Below are positions 43,520-51,736 of a stretch of 64,000 nucleotides of DNA, in pieces. Position 1 is the stretch's first letter; every line of letters starts with the position of its first letter. The notes beneath the pieces are model-generated. The model searched no databases and was not told the DNA's origin. It was given only the letters and a program-made list of their open reading frames with translations. The stretch is taken from contig NZ_LUKZ01000012.1 of assembly GCF_001633105.1 (NCBI RefSeq), positions 151,278-215,277 on the forward strand, given 5' to 3'. Made by a program: the position numbers and the translations under genes. This stretch comes from Acidovorax sp. GW101-3H11 (GTDB lineage: Bacteria; Pseudomonadota; Gammaproteobacteria; Burkholderiales; Burkholderiaceae_C).

Positions 43520-44415
43520 CAAGCGCCACGACAACAACGACGGCAGCAACGCCCCACCCGCTGCTGGGCAAAAAGGCCTTGCCCTGGTGGCTGTCCGGCC
43601 CGGCGCTGCTGCTGTTCACGGTACTGCTGCTGGTGCCGCTGGGCCTCACGGCCGTGCTCTCGTTCAACGCCTTCGACCCGGCCACGGGCGTGAAAGCGGG
43701 CGAGTTCACGCTGGAGCACTACGGCCATGTGTTTGCCGATGCGTACTACCACGCGATCTTCTGGCGCACGTTCTGGATTGCGGGCCTGGTCACGCTGATC
43801 TGCGTGCTGATTGGCGCACCCGAGGCCTATGTGCTCAGCCGCATGCGCAACCCGTGGCGCTCCATCTTGCTGCTGGTGGTGCTGGCCCCGCTGCTGGTGT
43901 CGGTGGTGGTGCGCGCCTTTGGCTGGAGCATGTTGCTGGGCCCCGAGGGACTGGTGAACGCGGCCTTCGGCCTGGTGGGCATCGGCCCCGTGAAGATGCT
44001 CTACACCGAGATTGCGGTGGTGATTGCACTGGTGCATGTGATGCTGCCCTTCATGGTGATCCCCGTGTGGACCTCGCTGCAGAAGCTGGACCCGGGCGTG
44101 GAGAACGCAGCCCTGTCGCTGCAGGCCACGCCCTTCACCACGCTGCGGCGCATCGTGCTGCCGCAGGTGCTGCCCGGCATTCTGTCGGGCAGCCTCATCG
44201 TGTTCGGCCTGGCAGCCAGCTCATTCGCCATCCCCGGCTTGCTGGGCGGGCGGCGCCTGAAGATGGTGGCCACGGTGGTGTACGACGAATACCTGCACGA
44301 GCTGAACTGGCCACTGGGCGCTGCGATTGCGCTGACCCTGTTGGTGGCCAACCTCGTGGTCATGCTGAGCTACAACCGCCTGGTTGAAGGCCGGTACAAA
44401 AAGTCTTTGGGATAA
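43516..44415 (+). CDS. ABC transporter permease 1 (PotB-like)
   Basis: A 299-residue inner-membrane permease with about six transmembrane helices. The EAA-type loop is WTSLQKLDPGVENAALSLQATPFTTLRRIVLPQVLPGI, contacting the ATPase. The N-terminal part (ALLLFTVLLLVPLGLTAVLSFNAF) is typical of the polyamine/iron/thiamine group. It is translationally coupled to the ATPase gene, with 5 bp before the second permease. Confidence 0.93.
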   Translation: MTSATTTTTAATPHPLLGKKALPWWLSGPALLLFTVLLLVPLGLTAVLSFNAFDPATGVKAGEFTLEHYGHVFADAYYHAIFWRTFWIAGLVTLICVLIGAPEAYVLSRMRNPWRSILLLVVLAPLLVSVVVRAFGWSMLLGPEGLVNAAFGLVGIGPVKMLYTEIAVVIALVHVMLPFMVIPVWTSLQKLDPGVENAALSLQATPFTTLRRIVLPQVLPGILSGSLIVFGLAASSFAIPGLLGGRRLKMVATVVYDEYLHELNWPLGAAIALTLLVANLVVMLSYNRLVEGRYKKSLG

Positions 44416-44420
44416 CCAAG

Positions 44421-45215
44421 ATGCAAAAGAACGGCCCCATCGCCCTCGCGTTCAACGCGCTGGTCATCACCTTCATGCTCGCCCCCTTGCTGGTGGTGTG
44501 CATCGTGGCCTTCACGCCGCACAACACGCTGACGCTGCCCACCACCGAGTTCTCGCTGCGCTGGTTCAAGGCAGTGTTCGAGCATTCAGACTTTGTGCAG
44601 TCGTTCTGGAACAGCCTGTGGCTCGCGCTGGCATCGGCCACGCTGGCCACGGCGCTGGCCGTGCCTGCAGGCATCGCCATCACACGCTACGACTTTCCGG
44701 GGCGCGGCTTCCTGAACGGCTTGTTTTTATCGCCACTCATCATTCCGCATCTGGTGCTGGGTGTGGCCCTGCTGCGGCTGTTCGCGCTGATTGGGGGCAC
44801 GGGCAGCTTTGGCTGGCTGGTGGTGGCGCATGCACTCATCGTCACGCCCTACACGCTGCGCCTGGTGGTGGCGGCGCTGGTGGGGTTTGACCGCAGTGCC
44901 GAGCATGCCGCCCTGTCGCTGGGTGCCAGCCAGGCCACGGTGTTCACACGCATCACGCTGCCGATGATCCTGCCGGGCGTCACAGGCGGGTGGATGCTGG
45001 CCTTCATCAACAGCTTTGACGAAGTGACCATGTCGATCTTTGTCACCTCGCCCAGCACGGTGACGCTGCCGGTGCGCATGTACATGTACGCCACCGAGTC
45101 CATCGACCCGCTGATGGCAGCCGTGTCGGCGCTGATGGTGGCGGTCACGGCCTTTGCCATGGTGCTGCTGGACCGCGTGTACGGGCTCGACCGTGTGCTG
45201 GTGGGACGGAAATGA
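44421..45215 (+). CDS. ABC transporter permease 2 (PotC-like)
   Basis: A 264-residue permease with about six transmembrane helices. The EAA loop is LVGFDRSAEHAALSLGASQATVFTRITLPMILPGV. FINSFDEVTMSIFVTSPSTVTLPVRMY is a characteristic PotC-type stretch. The stop overlaps the start of the [2Fe-2S] subunit gene (ATGA), so transport and oxidation genes are coupled in one message. Confidence 0.93.
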   Translation: MQKNGPIALAFNALVITFMLAPLLVVCIVAFTPHNTLTLPTTEFSLRWFKAVFEHSDFVQSFWNSLWLALASATLATALAVPAGIAITRYDFPGRGFLNGLFLSPLIIPHLVLGVALLRLFALIGGTGSFGWLVVAHALIVTPYTLRLVVAALVGFDRSAEHAALSLGASQATVFTRITLPMILPGVTGGWMLAFINSFDEVTMSIFVTSPSTVTLPVRMYMYATESIDPLMAAVSALMVAVTAFAMVLLDRVYGLDRVLVGRK

Positions 45216-45556
45216 TGCCGCTTGAAACCATGAGTTCCAGCCAACCCTTGCTGCGCCGCGTGGCCGAAAAAGGCCGTGCGCCCGTGCACTTCACCATCGA
45301 CGGCCAACCTGCCACCGCCCTGCAGGGCGACACGGTGCTGACCGCCATCCTCACCCAGCGCGCGCAACTGCGCCGCAATGAATTCAGCCACGAGCCCCGC
45401 GCAGGCTTCTGTTTGATGGGGGCCTGCCAAGACTGCTGGGTGCTGACCGACAGCGGCGAACGCCTGCGTGCCTGCAGCACCTTCATCACACCGGGTGTGG
45501 CGCTGCGCACCGAGCCTGTGGATGCGGCGGCTTTTGCCAGCGGGGGCCCGGCATGA
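45212..45556 (+). CDS. [2Fe-2S] subunit of an opine/HcnA-type dehydrogenase
   Basis: A 114-residue plant-type ferredoxin domain (Fer2_4). The visible cluster cysteines are in RAGFCLMGACQDCWVL plus the later LRACSTF, the four-Cys set of HcnA, OoxX and the N-terminus of sarcosine oxidase alpha. It is the small subunit of a heterotrimer with the next two genes. The starts at 45212 and the second ATG at 45215 are both possible. The stop overlaps the next start. Confidence 0.9.
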   Translation: MMPLETMSSSQPLLRRVAEKGRAPVHFTIDGQPATALQGDTVLTAILTQRAQLRRNEFSHEPRAGFCLMGACQDCWVLTDSGERLRACSTFITPGVALRTEPVDAAAFASGGPA

Positions 45557-46959
45557 CAGCAGCCCCCGCCTTGCAACCCGTGATCGTGGGCGCGGGCCCC
45601 GCTGGCATTCGCGCCGCGCAAACGCTGGCCGCCCACGGGGTGCGCCCTGTGCTGATCGACGAAGCCGCGCGTGGTGGTGGGCAGATCTACCGCCGCCCGC
45701 CCGCACATTTCACACGCGCCGCAGCCACGCTGTATGGCACCGAGGCCACACGCGCCACGGCGTTGCACGCGGCGCTCGAAACGCTGCACGACCAGATCGA
45801 CTACCAACCCGACAGCCTGGTGTGGAACGCTCAAGGCAGCCTGCTGGACGTTCTGCACGGCCCCACGCAGACAACCCGCTCAGTGCCCTACAGCCAGCTC
45901 ATCGTGGCCAGCGGCGCCACCGACCGGGTGCTGCCCATCACGGGCTGGACGCTGCCGGGCGTGTACACACTGGGCGGCGCGCAGGTGGCACTCAAGTTCC
46001 AGGGCTGCGCCATTGGCAGCCGTGTGGTGCTGATGGGCACGGGCCCGCTGCTGTATCTGGTGGCCTACCAATATGCGAAGGCCGGTGCCACTGTGGCCGC
46101 CGTGCTGGACACCGCGCGGCTTTCCGACCAGCTGGCTGCCGTGCCCGCCATGCTCACGCAGCCTGCGGTGTTTGCCAAGGGCATCTACTACGTGGCCTGG
46201 CTGCGCGCGCGCGGCATCCCCATCCACAGCGGCATCCGCCCCGTGCGCGTATTGGGCGACCAGCGCGTGGCAGGCGTGGTGTGGGCCGATGGCGCCGGGC
46301 GCGAGCACACGCTGGCCTGCGACGCCGTGGGCTTGGGCTACGCACTGCGCTCCGAGACCCAGCTGGCCGACCTGCTGGGCTGCCGCTTTGCCTGGGCCCC
46401 CCTGCACCGTGCCCACCTGCCCGAGCGGGATGCCCAAGGCCGCAGCAGCGTGCCGGGCGTGTACCTGGCGGGCGACGGCGCGGGCATCATGGGTGCCGAC
46501 GCGGCGGAGTGGGCGGGCGAGCTGGCGGCGCTGGCGCTGCTGCAGGACCACGGTGTGGCCGTAGACACCGCGCGCATGCAAACGCTGCAAGGCCAGCTCG
46601 GCCATCTGATGAAGTTTCGCCAAGGGCTGGAACGCGCATTCCCCTTCCCCACCGACTGGGCAGCACACGCACCCGATGCACTGGTGGTGTGCCGCTGCGA
46701 GAACATCACGGCGGGCGATTTGCGCGCCTGCGTGCGCGACACCGGCGCCGACGAGATGAACCGGCTCAAAGCCCTCACCCGCGTGGGCATGGGCCGCTGC
46801 CAGGGCCGCAGCTGCGGCGTGGCCGCCGCCGAGATCCTGGCCCAGGCCACCGGCAAGCCTGTGGAGCTGGTAGGCCGCCTGCGCGGGCAGGCGCCCATCA
46901 AGCCGATACCGATCCACCTGCAGACGCGGCCCTCAGCCGATGCGGGAGCCGCCGCATGA
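45553..46959 (+). CDS. FAD/NAD oxidoreductase subunit with BFD-like [2Fe-2S] domain (HcnB/OoxA type)
   Basis: A 468-residue flavoprotein. It has VIVGAGPAGIRAAQTLAAHGVRPVLIDE (FAD Rossmann) near the N-terminus, a second dinucleotide site in GSRVVLMGTGPLLYLVAYQYAKAG, and GVYLAGDGAGIMGADAAEWAGELAALALL. The C-terminal BFD-like domain has CRCENITAGDLRACV and MGRCQGRSCG, the four-Cys pattern of HcnB/opine oxidase A subunits. It passes electrons between flavins and the [2Fe-2S] subunit and onward, probably to the respiratory chain. The stop overlaps the next start by 4 bp. Confidence 0.9.
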   Translation: MTAAPALQPVIVGAGPAGIRAAQTLAAHGVRPVLIDEAARGGGQIYRRPPAHFTRAAATLYGTEATRATALHAALETLHDQIDYQPDSLVWNAQGSLLDVLHGPTQTTRSVPYSQLIVASGATDRVLPITGWTLPGVYTLGGAQVALKFQGCAIGSRVVLMGTGPLLYLVAYQYAKAGATVAAVLDTARLSDQLAAVPAMLTQPAVFAKGIYYVAWLRARGIPIHSGIRPVRVLGDQRVAGVVWADGAGREHTLACDAVGLGYALRSETQLADLLGCRFAWAPLHRAHLPERDAQGRSSVPGVYLAGDGAGIMGADAAEWAGELAALALLQDHGVAVDTARMQTLQGQLGHLMKFRQGLERAFPFPTDWAAHAPDALVVCRCENITAGDLRACVRDTGADEMNRLKALTRVGMGRCQGRSCGVAAAEILAQATGKPVELVGRLRGQAPIKPIPIHLQTRPSADAGAAA

Positions 46960-48128
46960 GCAGCACCACACGCATTGTCAAAACCGACGTCGCCATCGTG
47001 GGCGGCGGTATCGTGGGCGCATCGGCCGCATTGGCCCTGCGCCGCAAGGGCGTGGACGTGGTGCTGCTGGAGCGCGACCTGTGTGGCTCACGCTCCAGCG
47101 GCGTCAACTACGGCGGTGTGCGGCGCCAGGGCCGCCCGTTGAGCCAGCTGCCGCTGGCGCAGCGCGCCCACCAGATCTGGGCGCGGCTGCCCGAGCTGAT
47201 TGGCACCGATGGCGAATACCAGCGCACCGGGCACTTCAAGATCGCGCGCAGCGAGGCGGACTTGGCCTCGCTGGAGCACTACGCCGACCTGAGCCGCGAC
47301 TTTGACCTGGGGATCGCGCTGATCTCCGGCGAGCGCCTGCGTACGCAGTGCCCGTGGCTGGGCGGCAAGGCCGTGGGCGGGTCGCTGTGCGCGGACGACG
47401 GACAAGCCAACCCGCGCCTGGTGTCGCCCGCCTTTGCGCTCGCCGCCCAACGCGCGGGCGCACAGATCTTTGAGCGCTCCCCCCTCACGCACATCGAACA
47501 CAGTGGCCAGCAGTTCACGCTGCAATCGGGCGCCGCGCTGCAGGTGCAGGCGCCCGTGGTACTCAACTGCGCGGGCGCCTGGGCCGGTGCCCTGGCGGCG
47601 CAATTTAGCGAAGCCGTGCCGCTGCGCTCCGGCCACCCGGCCATGATGGTCACCGAGCCCCTGCCCTACTTCATGCAATGGAGCCTGGGCGTCGAAGGCG
47701 GTGGCATCTACTGCCGCCAGGTGGCGCGCGGCAACCTGGTGCTGGGCGGCGGCTCGGGCTTCTGGCTCGATGCCGACCGTGCGCGTTCGGAGCGCGGCGC
47801 GATTGCATCGCTCACGCAGCAGGCCATCGAACTGCTGCCCGCACTGAAGCACGCGCATTTCATCCGCACCTGGAGCGGCACCGAGGGCTACCTGCCCGAC
47901 CGCCAGCCCGTGCTGTGCCAAAGCCGCACCACGCCGGGCCTGGTCCACGGCTTTGGTTTTGCGGGCGCGGGTTTCCAGATTGGCCCCGCCGTGGGCGAGG
48001 TGCTGGCCGAACTGGCGCGCGACGGGCAGACCAGCACGCCCATCGACGCGTTTTCTCTCGCACGTTTTGACGAACCGCCCGCGCCCATCGCTGGCGCCAC
48101 CCCCACAACCCCAGTGCAGGCCCACTGA
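46956..48128 (+). CDS. DAO-family catalytic flavoprotein subunit (HcnC/OoxB type)
   Basis: A 390-residue FAD amine oxidase. The FAD motif is VAIVGGGIVGASAALALRRKGVDVVLLERD, followed by SGVNYGGVRRQGRPLSQLPLA; the C-terminal motif is GLVHGFGFAGAGFQIGPAVGEVLAELA. The ATG at 46956 overlaps the previous stop; the frame extends far upstream only as an accident of composition. This subunit would oxidise the imported substrate, such as an opine, D-amino acid, hydroxyproline isomer or polyamine derivative. The exact substrate cannot be read from sequence. Confidence 0.9.
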   Translation: MSSTTRIVKTDVAIVGGGIVGASAALALRRKGVDVVLLERDLCGSRSSGVNYGGVRRQGRPLSQLPLAQRAHQIWARLPELIGTDGEYQRTGHFKIARSEADLASLEHYADLSRDFDLGIALISGERLRTQCPWLGGKAVGGSLCADDGQANPRLVSPAFALAAQRAGAQIFERSPLTHIEHSGQQFTLQSGAALQVQAPVVLNCAGAWAGALAAQFSEAVPLRSGHPAMMVTEPLPYFMQWSLGVEGGGIYCRQVARGNLVLGGGSGFWLDADRARSERGAIASLTQQAIELLPALKHAHFIRTWSGTEGYLPDRQPVLCQSRTTPGLVHGFGFAGAGFQIGPAVGEVLAELARDGQTSTPIDAFSLARFDEPPAPIAGATPTTPVQAH

Positions 48129-48175
48129 GCCCGCCGATCTTTCATCCCCCCTGACCCACCCGAAAGGCAATCACC

Positions 48176-49252
48176 ATGAACTTCGCTTTCCGCTCGAACG
48201 TTGTTTCCCTGCGCCGTGGCCTGCTGGCCGCAGCGGCTGCTGCCACGGCCCTGGCCGCCAGCGGCGGCGCAGTGGCACAAACCAAGACGCTGTACATCGG
48301 CATGAACGGCGGCACCATGGAGAAGGCGTACACGCAGTACGTGTTCCCGGCGTTTGAAAAGCTGCACGGCGTGAAGGTAGTGGTGGTGCCCGGCACGTCT
48401 TCGGACATCCTGGCCAAGGCCCAGGCCAACAAGGACAAGCCGCAGATGCACGTGATGTTTCTGGACGACGGCATCATGGTGCGCGCCATGGGCATGGGCC
48501 TGTGCGAAAAGCAAAAGCCCAACCCGCACCTGGCCGACATTTACCCTGCAGCCCGCTTCAAGGACGACCTGGCCAGCGGCGTGAGCCTGGGCATGACGGG
48601 CATCGCCTACAACACCAAGATGTTTGCGGAAAAGGGCTGGGCTGCGCCCACCTCGTGGATGGACTTTGCCGACCCCAAGTACAAGGGCAAGGTGGTGTTC
48701 CAGTCCATGCCGTCGTCGTCGTTCGGGCTGCATGGCTTCTTGATGTTCAACCGCATCCAGGGCGGCAACGACAAGAACGTGGAGCCGGGCTTCAACAACT
48801 GGGCCAAGACGATTGGCCCCAATGTGCTGGAGTACATCCCCAGCTCGGCCAAGATTTCGGAGATGGTGCAGACGGGTGAAGCCGCGCTGTTCCCGCTCAC
48901 GCCCACGGCCGTGGCTGCGCTCAAATCCAAGGGCATCCCGGTGGAATATGCACAGCCCAAGGAAGGCTCGGTGGTGCTGATGACCGGCCAGTGCGTGATT
49001 GCCAAGAACAGCGAACCCGAGCTGGCACAAAAGCTTGCCGAGTTTTTGCTGAGCCCGCTGGCCCAGGCCAACGTGCTGCAGTTTGGCGCGCAGATCCCCA
49101 CCAACCCCAAGGCACCCGCCGTGGGCGAAGGTGCTGCCCAGGTCGCCCAGATCAGTCAGTGGATGAAAAATGCCGTGACGCTGGATTGGGACAGCGTGAA
49201 CGCCAACCGCCCGGCCTGGAACACGCGCTGGAACAAGACCGTCGAGCGCTGA
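48176..49252 (+). CDS. ABC transporter substrate-binding protein (PotD-like)
   Basis: A 358-residue periplasmic binding protein. A signal peptide (1-35, ending AVA) is followed by LYIGMNGGTMEKAYTQYVFPAFEKLHGVKVVVVPGTSSDILAKAQA, SLGMTGIAYNTKMFAEKGWAAPTSWMDFADPKYKGKVVF and FLLSPLAQANVLQFGAQIPTN, the layout of the spermidine/putrescine/iron family. It lies 47 bp after the catalytic flavoprotein and completes the importer. A hairpin at 49257-49285 follows. Confidence 0.93.
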   Translation: MNFAFRSNVVSLRRGLLAAAAAATALAASGGAVAQTKTLYIGMNGGTMEKAYTQYVFPAFEKLHGVKVVVVPGTSSDILAKAQANKDKPQMHVMFLDDGIMVRAMGMGLCEKQKPNPHLADIYPAARFKDDLASGVSLGMTGIAYNTKMFAEKGWAAPTSWMDFADPKYKGKVVFQSMPSSSFGLHGFLMFNRIQGGNDKNVEPGFNNWAKTIGPNVLEYIPSSAKISEMVQTGEAALFPLTPTAVAALKSKGIPVEYAQPKEGSVVLMTGQCVIAKNSEPELAQKLAEFLLSPLAQANVLQFGAQIPTNPKAPAVGEGAAQVAQISQWMKNAVTLDWDSVNANRPAWNTRWNKTVER

Positions 49253-49256
49253 GATG

Positions 49257-49285
49257 GGTGTGAGCAGGCAACGCTTGCTCACACC
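49257..49285 (+). terminator. Hairpin at the end of the transporter-dehydrogenase operon
   Basis: The perfect 10-bp stem GGTGTGAGCA/TGCTCACACC lies five bases after the stop. There is no T-run, so it may act as a transcript-end stabiliser rather than a classical terminator. Confidence 0.45.
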
Positions 49286-49424
49286 AACGGGCCGTTTGTG
49301 ACAAATGTCACCGGCCCCGCCCCGCCCTGCGGCCTGGGGGTGTGCCAAACCGCTTCTTCGAATTCAGAATCCGCCGCCTGAACACGGCAATTGGGTCGTT
49401 GGATCGAAGAAGAGGGATACCACC

Positions 49425-50423
49425 ATGAAACGCTGGATCAAATGGACTGCAGGCGGCGCGATGCTGCTGGGCGTGATCGTGGCCGCCACCGCCGCCAGCG
49501 GCCTGTACCTGGCCGAGCAGCGGCGCAACCGCTACATCGACATCAAGCCCCGCCCCGTGGCCTACACCACCGATGCGCAGACCATTGAGCGTGGCCGCTA
49601 CCTGTATGCGTCGCGCGGCTGCACCGACTGCCATGGCGCCCAGGGCACGGGTCGCGAGTTTGTGAACGATGGCAAGGGCACGCGCATCGCCGGGCCTAAC
49701 ATCACCTCGGCAGGTGTGGTGGGCCGCTACCAGCCCGAGGACTGGAACAGCGTGATCCGCCACGGCGTCAAGCCCAATGGCCGCCCCGTGATGGTGATGC
49801 CCAGCGAAGACTACAACCGCTTCACCAACGACGACCTCAACGCCCTCGTGTCGTACGTGCGCCAGCTGCCGCCCCAGGAGAGCACGCAGCAGGCGGTGCT
49901 CGATCTGCCCCGCCCTGCCTGGGTGCTGTATGGCCTGGGCGTGATTCCGGACGCTGCCGCGCGCATCGACCACCAGCTGGCGCCCTCGCGCCCCGTGCCT
50001 GCGGGCGTGACGCTGGCCAACGGCCAGTACGTGGCCAACATGTGCATCGGCTGCCACGGCGCAGACCTGTCGGGCGGCAAGATCCCGGGCGGCCCGCCCG
50101 ACTGGCCTGCGGCCTCCGACATCCGCCCCGGCTCCCACAGCGCCGACAGCGCCCTGGCGCGCTACCCCAACGCCGCCAGCTTTGTGGCCATGCTGCGCAC
50201 GGGCAAGCGGCCCGATGGCACGCCCATCCAGGTGATGCCTTTCGAGTCGCTGGGCCAGCTCAGCGATGTGGATGCACAGGCGCTGTACCTGTACCTGAAT
50301 GCCCCGGTGGGCAGCGTGAAGCAGGAGGTGGGCAATGCCAACCCCCTGCCCCCGGCCCAGGGCACCAAGAGCAGCGCCAACACCGTGACCTCGGGCCCGG
50401 GCGGGCTCAAGCTGCCGGGCTGA
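49425..50423 (+). CDS. Membrane-anchored dihaem cytochrome c
   Basis: A 332-residue protein from ATG 49425. An uncleaved or cleaved N-terminal helix (about 8-30, AGGAMLLGVIVAATAASGLYLA) exports it. Two haem-attachment motifs are CTDCH (C66-H70) and CIGCH (C207-H211), each followed by Met-bearing segments (VMVMPSEDYNRFTNDDL, IQVMPFESLGQLSD). It resembles cytochrome subunits of alcohol/aldehyde dehydrogenases. It faces, convergently, a cupredoxin gene, and both products are periplasmic electron carriers. Confidence 0.92.
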   Translation: MKRWIKWTAGGAMLLGVIVAATAASGLYLAEQRRNRYIDIKPRPVAYTTDAQTIERGRYLYASRGCTDCHGAQGTGREFVNDGKGTRIAGPNITSAGVVGRYQPEDWNSVIRHGVKPNGRPVMVMPSEDYNRFTNDDLNALVSYVRQLPPQESTQQAVLDLPRPAWVLYGLGVIPDAAARIDHQLAPSRPVPAGVTLANGQYVANMCIGCHGADLSGGKIPGGPPDWPAASDIRPGSHSADSALARYPNAASFVAMLRTGKRPDGTPIQVMPFESLGQLSDVDAQALYLYLNAPVGSVKQEVGNANPLPPAQGTKSSANTVTSGPGGLKLPG

Positions 50424-50445
50424 ACCACAAGCAAAACAGCTGCCC

Positions 50446-50491
50446 GCTGACCCGCCACCCGGTGGACCACCCGCCGTGGTGGTGGGTCAGC
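50446..50491. terminator. Large hairpin between convergent cytochrome and cupredoxin genes
   Basis: GCTGACCCGCCACC (50446-50459) pairs with GGTGGTGGGTCAGC (50478-50491) with one wobble. The right arm overlaps the cupredoxin stop codon. There is no T-run; a bidirectional transcript end is likely. Confidence 0.45.
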
Positions 50492-51245
50492 TCCCGCGGT
50501 AGTGGGCGTGGGTGCCCTGTGCAGGCGCCTGGCTGTAAGCGCCCATGGGCCCACCTGGGGTGTTGCTGGGTGTGGCCGGAGGGGCGCGGCGCACGCGGGG
50601 CACGACGCTGAGCTGCACGGTGTCGAGCACCGGGCCAGGCACCACGTTCAGGGCCTTGCGCGGCAAGTCCACGAGCTGTTCGGCATGCCACACGCGCACC
50701 TGGGCGGCGCCGTCGGGCACGGAGGGGAAGCGCGCAATCCCGTCGTTGTCGGTCTTGAGCGACCAGGCCGAGTCGGTCACAAACACATGGCCGCGCATGG
50801 AGCCGTGCAGGTGGCAGCCCAGCAGCACCACGCCGGGCGCGTCCAGCTTCACGTCGGCAAAGTTGGCGGGCTTGCCGTCGGTCTTGCCCGCCAGGCGCAA
50901 TTCGAAATTGGTACTGGCCGCCGCCGCACCGGGCGCGGCGGCCGGTGCCACACCGGTGGGATTGCCGCGCACATGGTGGTCCCAGCGGTCCTGGTTGGTG
51001 AAGCGCACCGTGGTGCCTGCCGAGACCACTGTCACCGCAGGCACAAACCGCATTTTTTCCTGCTCGATGGTGGGGCTGGCCTGGAGCAGATTGGGCGGCG
51101 TACCCGCTGCGTTGCCGGGGTAGATCACCACCACGGCGTCGGGCACGGGCTTGCCTTCGCGGTCCAGCACCTGGATCTGGACATTTCCGGCGCTAGCGCC
51201 TGTCCACAAAGCGCTGATAGCTATCAAAACAAGAGTATTTCTCAT
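50487..51245 (-). CDS. Exported plastocyanin-like cupredoxin (methylamine-utilisation type)
   Basis: A 252-residue protein. The signal peptide (1-19, core TLVLIAISALW, ending ASA) is encoded by a dispersed repeat. The fold has an extra N-terminal beta region (VQIQVLDREGKPVPDAVVVIYP) and type-I copper ligands: H91 (DHHVRG) and the C-x2-H-x2-M cluster C144, H147, M150 (GCHLHGSM). The tail is Pro/Ala-rich. It is followed upstream on the same strand by globin and DUF3034 genes, so it is probably the last gene of that operon. Confidence 0.87.
   Translation of the reverse strand: MRNTLVLIAISALWTGASAGNVQIQVLDREGKPVPDAVVVIYPGNAAGTPPNLLQASPTIEQEKMRFVPAVTVVSAGTTVRFTNQDRWDHHVRGNPTGVAPAAAPGAAAASTNFELRLAGKTDGKPANFADVKLDAPGVVLLGCHLHGSMRGHVFVTDSAWSLKTDNDGIARFPSVPDGAAQVRVWHAEQLVDLPRKALNVVPGPVLDTVQLSVVPRVRRAPPATPSNTPGGPMGAYSQAPAQGTHAHYRGS
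51188..51240 (-). repeat. Dispersed palindromic repeat, copy 7, encoding a signal peptide
   Basis: The minus strand has TTTTGATAGCTATCAGCGCT followed by TTGTGGACAGGCGCTAGCGCC. It starts four codons after the cupredoxin ATG and covers its whole hydrophobic core and cleavage site. Confidence 0.82.
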
Positions 51246-51251
51246 GGTGGT

Positions 51252-51722
51252 TCAACGAATGGTGATCACGTCCCGGTGCATGGGCGCCAGCAGGGCCAGC
51301 AAGCGGTTTTGCTGGGCGAAGGGTATGCCCTGGGCATCCATGGCGCTTTGCAGCACCTCGACCAGGGCGTTGAAGTGGCCCTTGTTGATGTCCATGTCGG
51401 CATGGGCCGATTTCATGTCAGCGCCTTCATATTTGCAAGGGCCGCCGCTCAGCTGGCAGATCTGGTCGGTCAGGCTCTCCTTGAGGGCGGCGGGTTTGAC
51501 GTCCTTGAAGTGGCCGCCAATGCGGGGATCTTTGACCACACGGTTCACAAAGTCGTCCATCAGGCGGGTGATGCCGGGTTTCTCGCCCAGCGCCTGGTAC
51601 AGGCCCGCAGGGGCCGTGGCCATGGCGGCGGTGCCCTGGGCAAATGCTGGCGGGGCCAGCACCCCCCCCACAGCGATGGCGGTGGCGATGGCAAGGGCGA
51701 TGAGGGTTTTGGGGTGCGTCAT
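51252..51722 (-). CDS. Exported group 1 truncated haemoglobin
   Basis: A 156-residue protein from ATG 51722 (GAGGAG upstream). The signal peptide (1-29, ending AFA) is unusual for this normally cytosolic family. The 2-on-2 globin follows: LYQALGEKPGITRLMDDFVNRVVKDPRIGGHF, then GGPCKYEGADMKSAHADMDINKGHFNAL with proximal H107. A Cys pair (C89, C96) could form a periplasmic disulfide. It lies 6 bp upstream of the cupredoxin gene, in an operon with the DUF3034 gene. A role in periplasmic NO, oxygen or haem chemistry is inferred. Confidence 0.88.
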   Translation of the reverse strand: MTHPKTLIALAIATAIAVGGVLAPPAFAQGTAAMATAPAGLYQALGEKPGITRLMDDFVNRVVKDPRIGGHFKDVKPAALKESLTDQICQLSGGPCKYEGADMKSAHADMDINKGHFNALVEVLQSAMDAQGIPFAQQNRLLALLAPMHRDVITIR

Positions 51723-51736
51723 GACAATCTCCTCAC

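Noticed and set aside
45468-46955. Long upstream extension of the catalytic flavoprotein frame
   Set aside because: The open frame overlaps the two preceding subunit genes; the ATG at 46956 with a 4-bp overlap and an immediate FAD motif is the real start.
45212-48128. Hydrogen cyanide synthase (hcnABC)
   Set aside because: The subunit layout fits, but the same layout serves opine and D-hydroxyproline oxidases, and linkage to an importer argues for a catabolic role.
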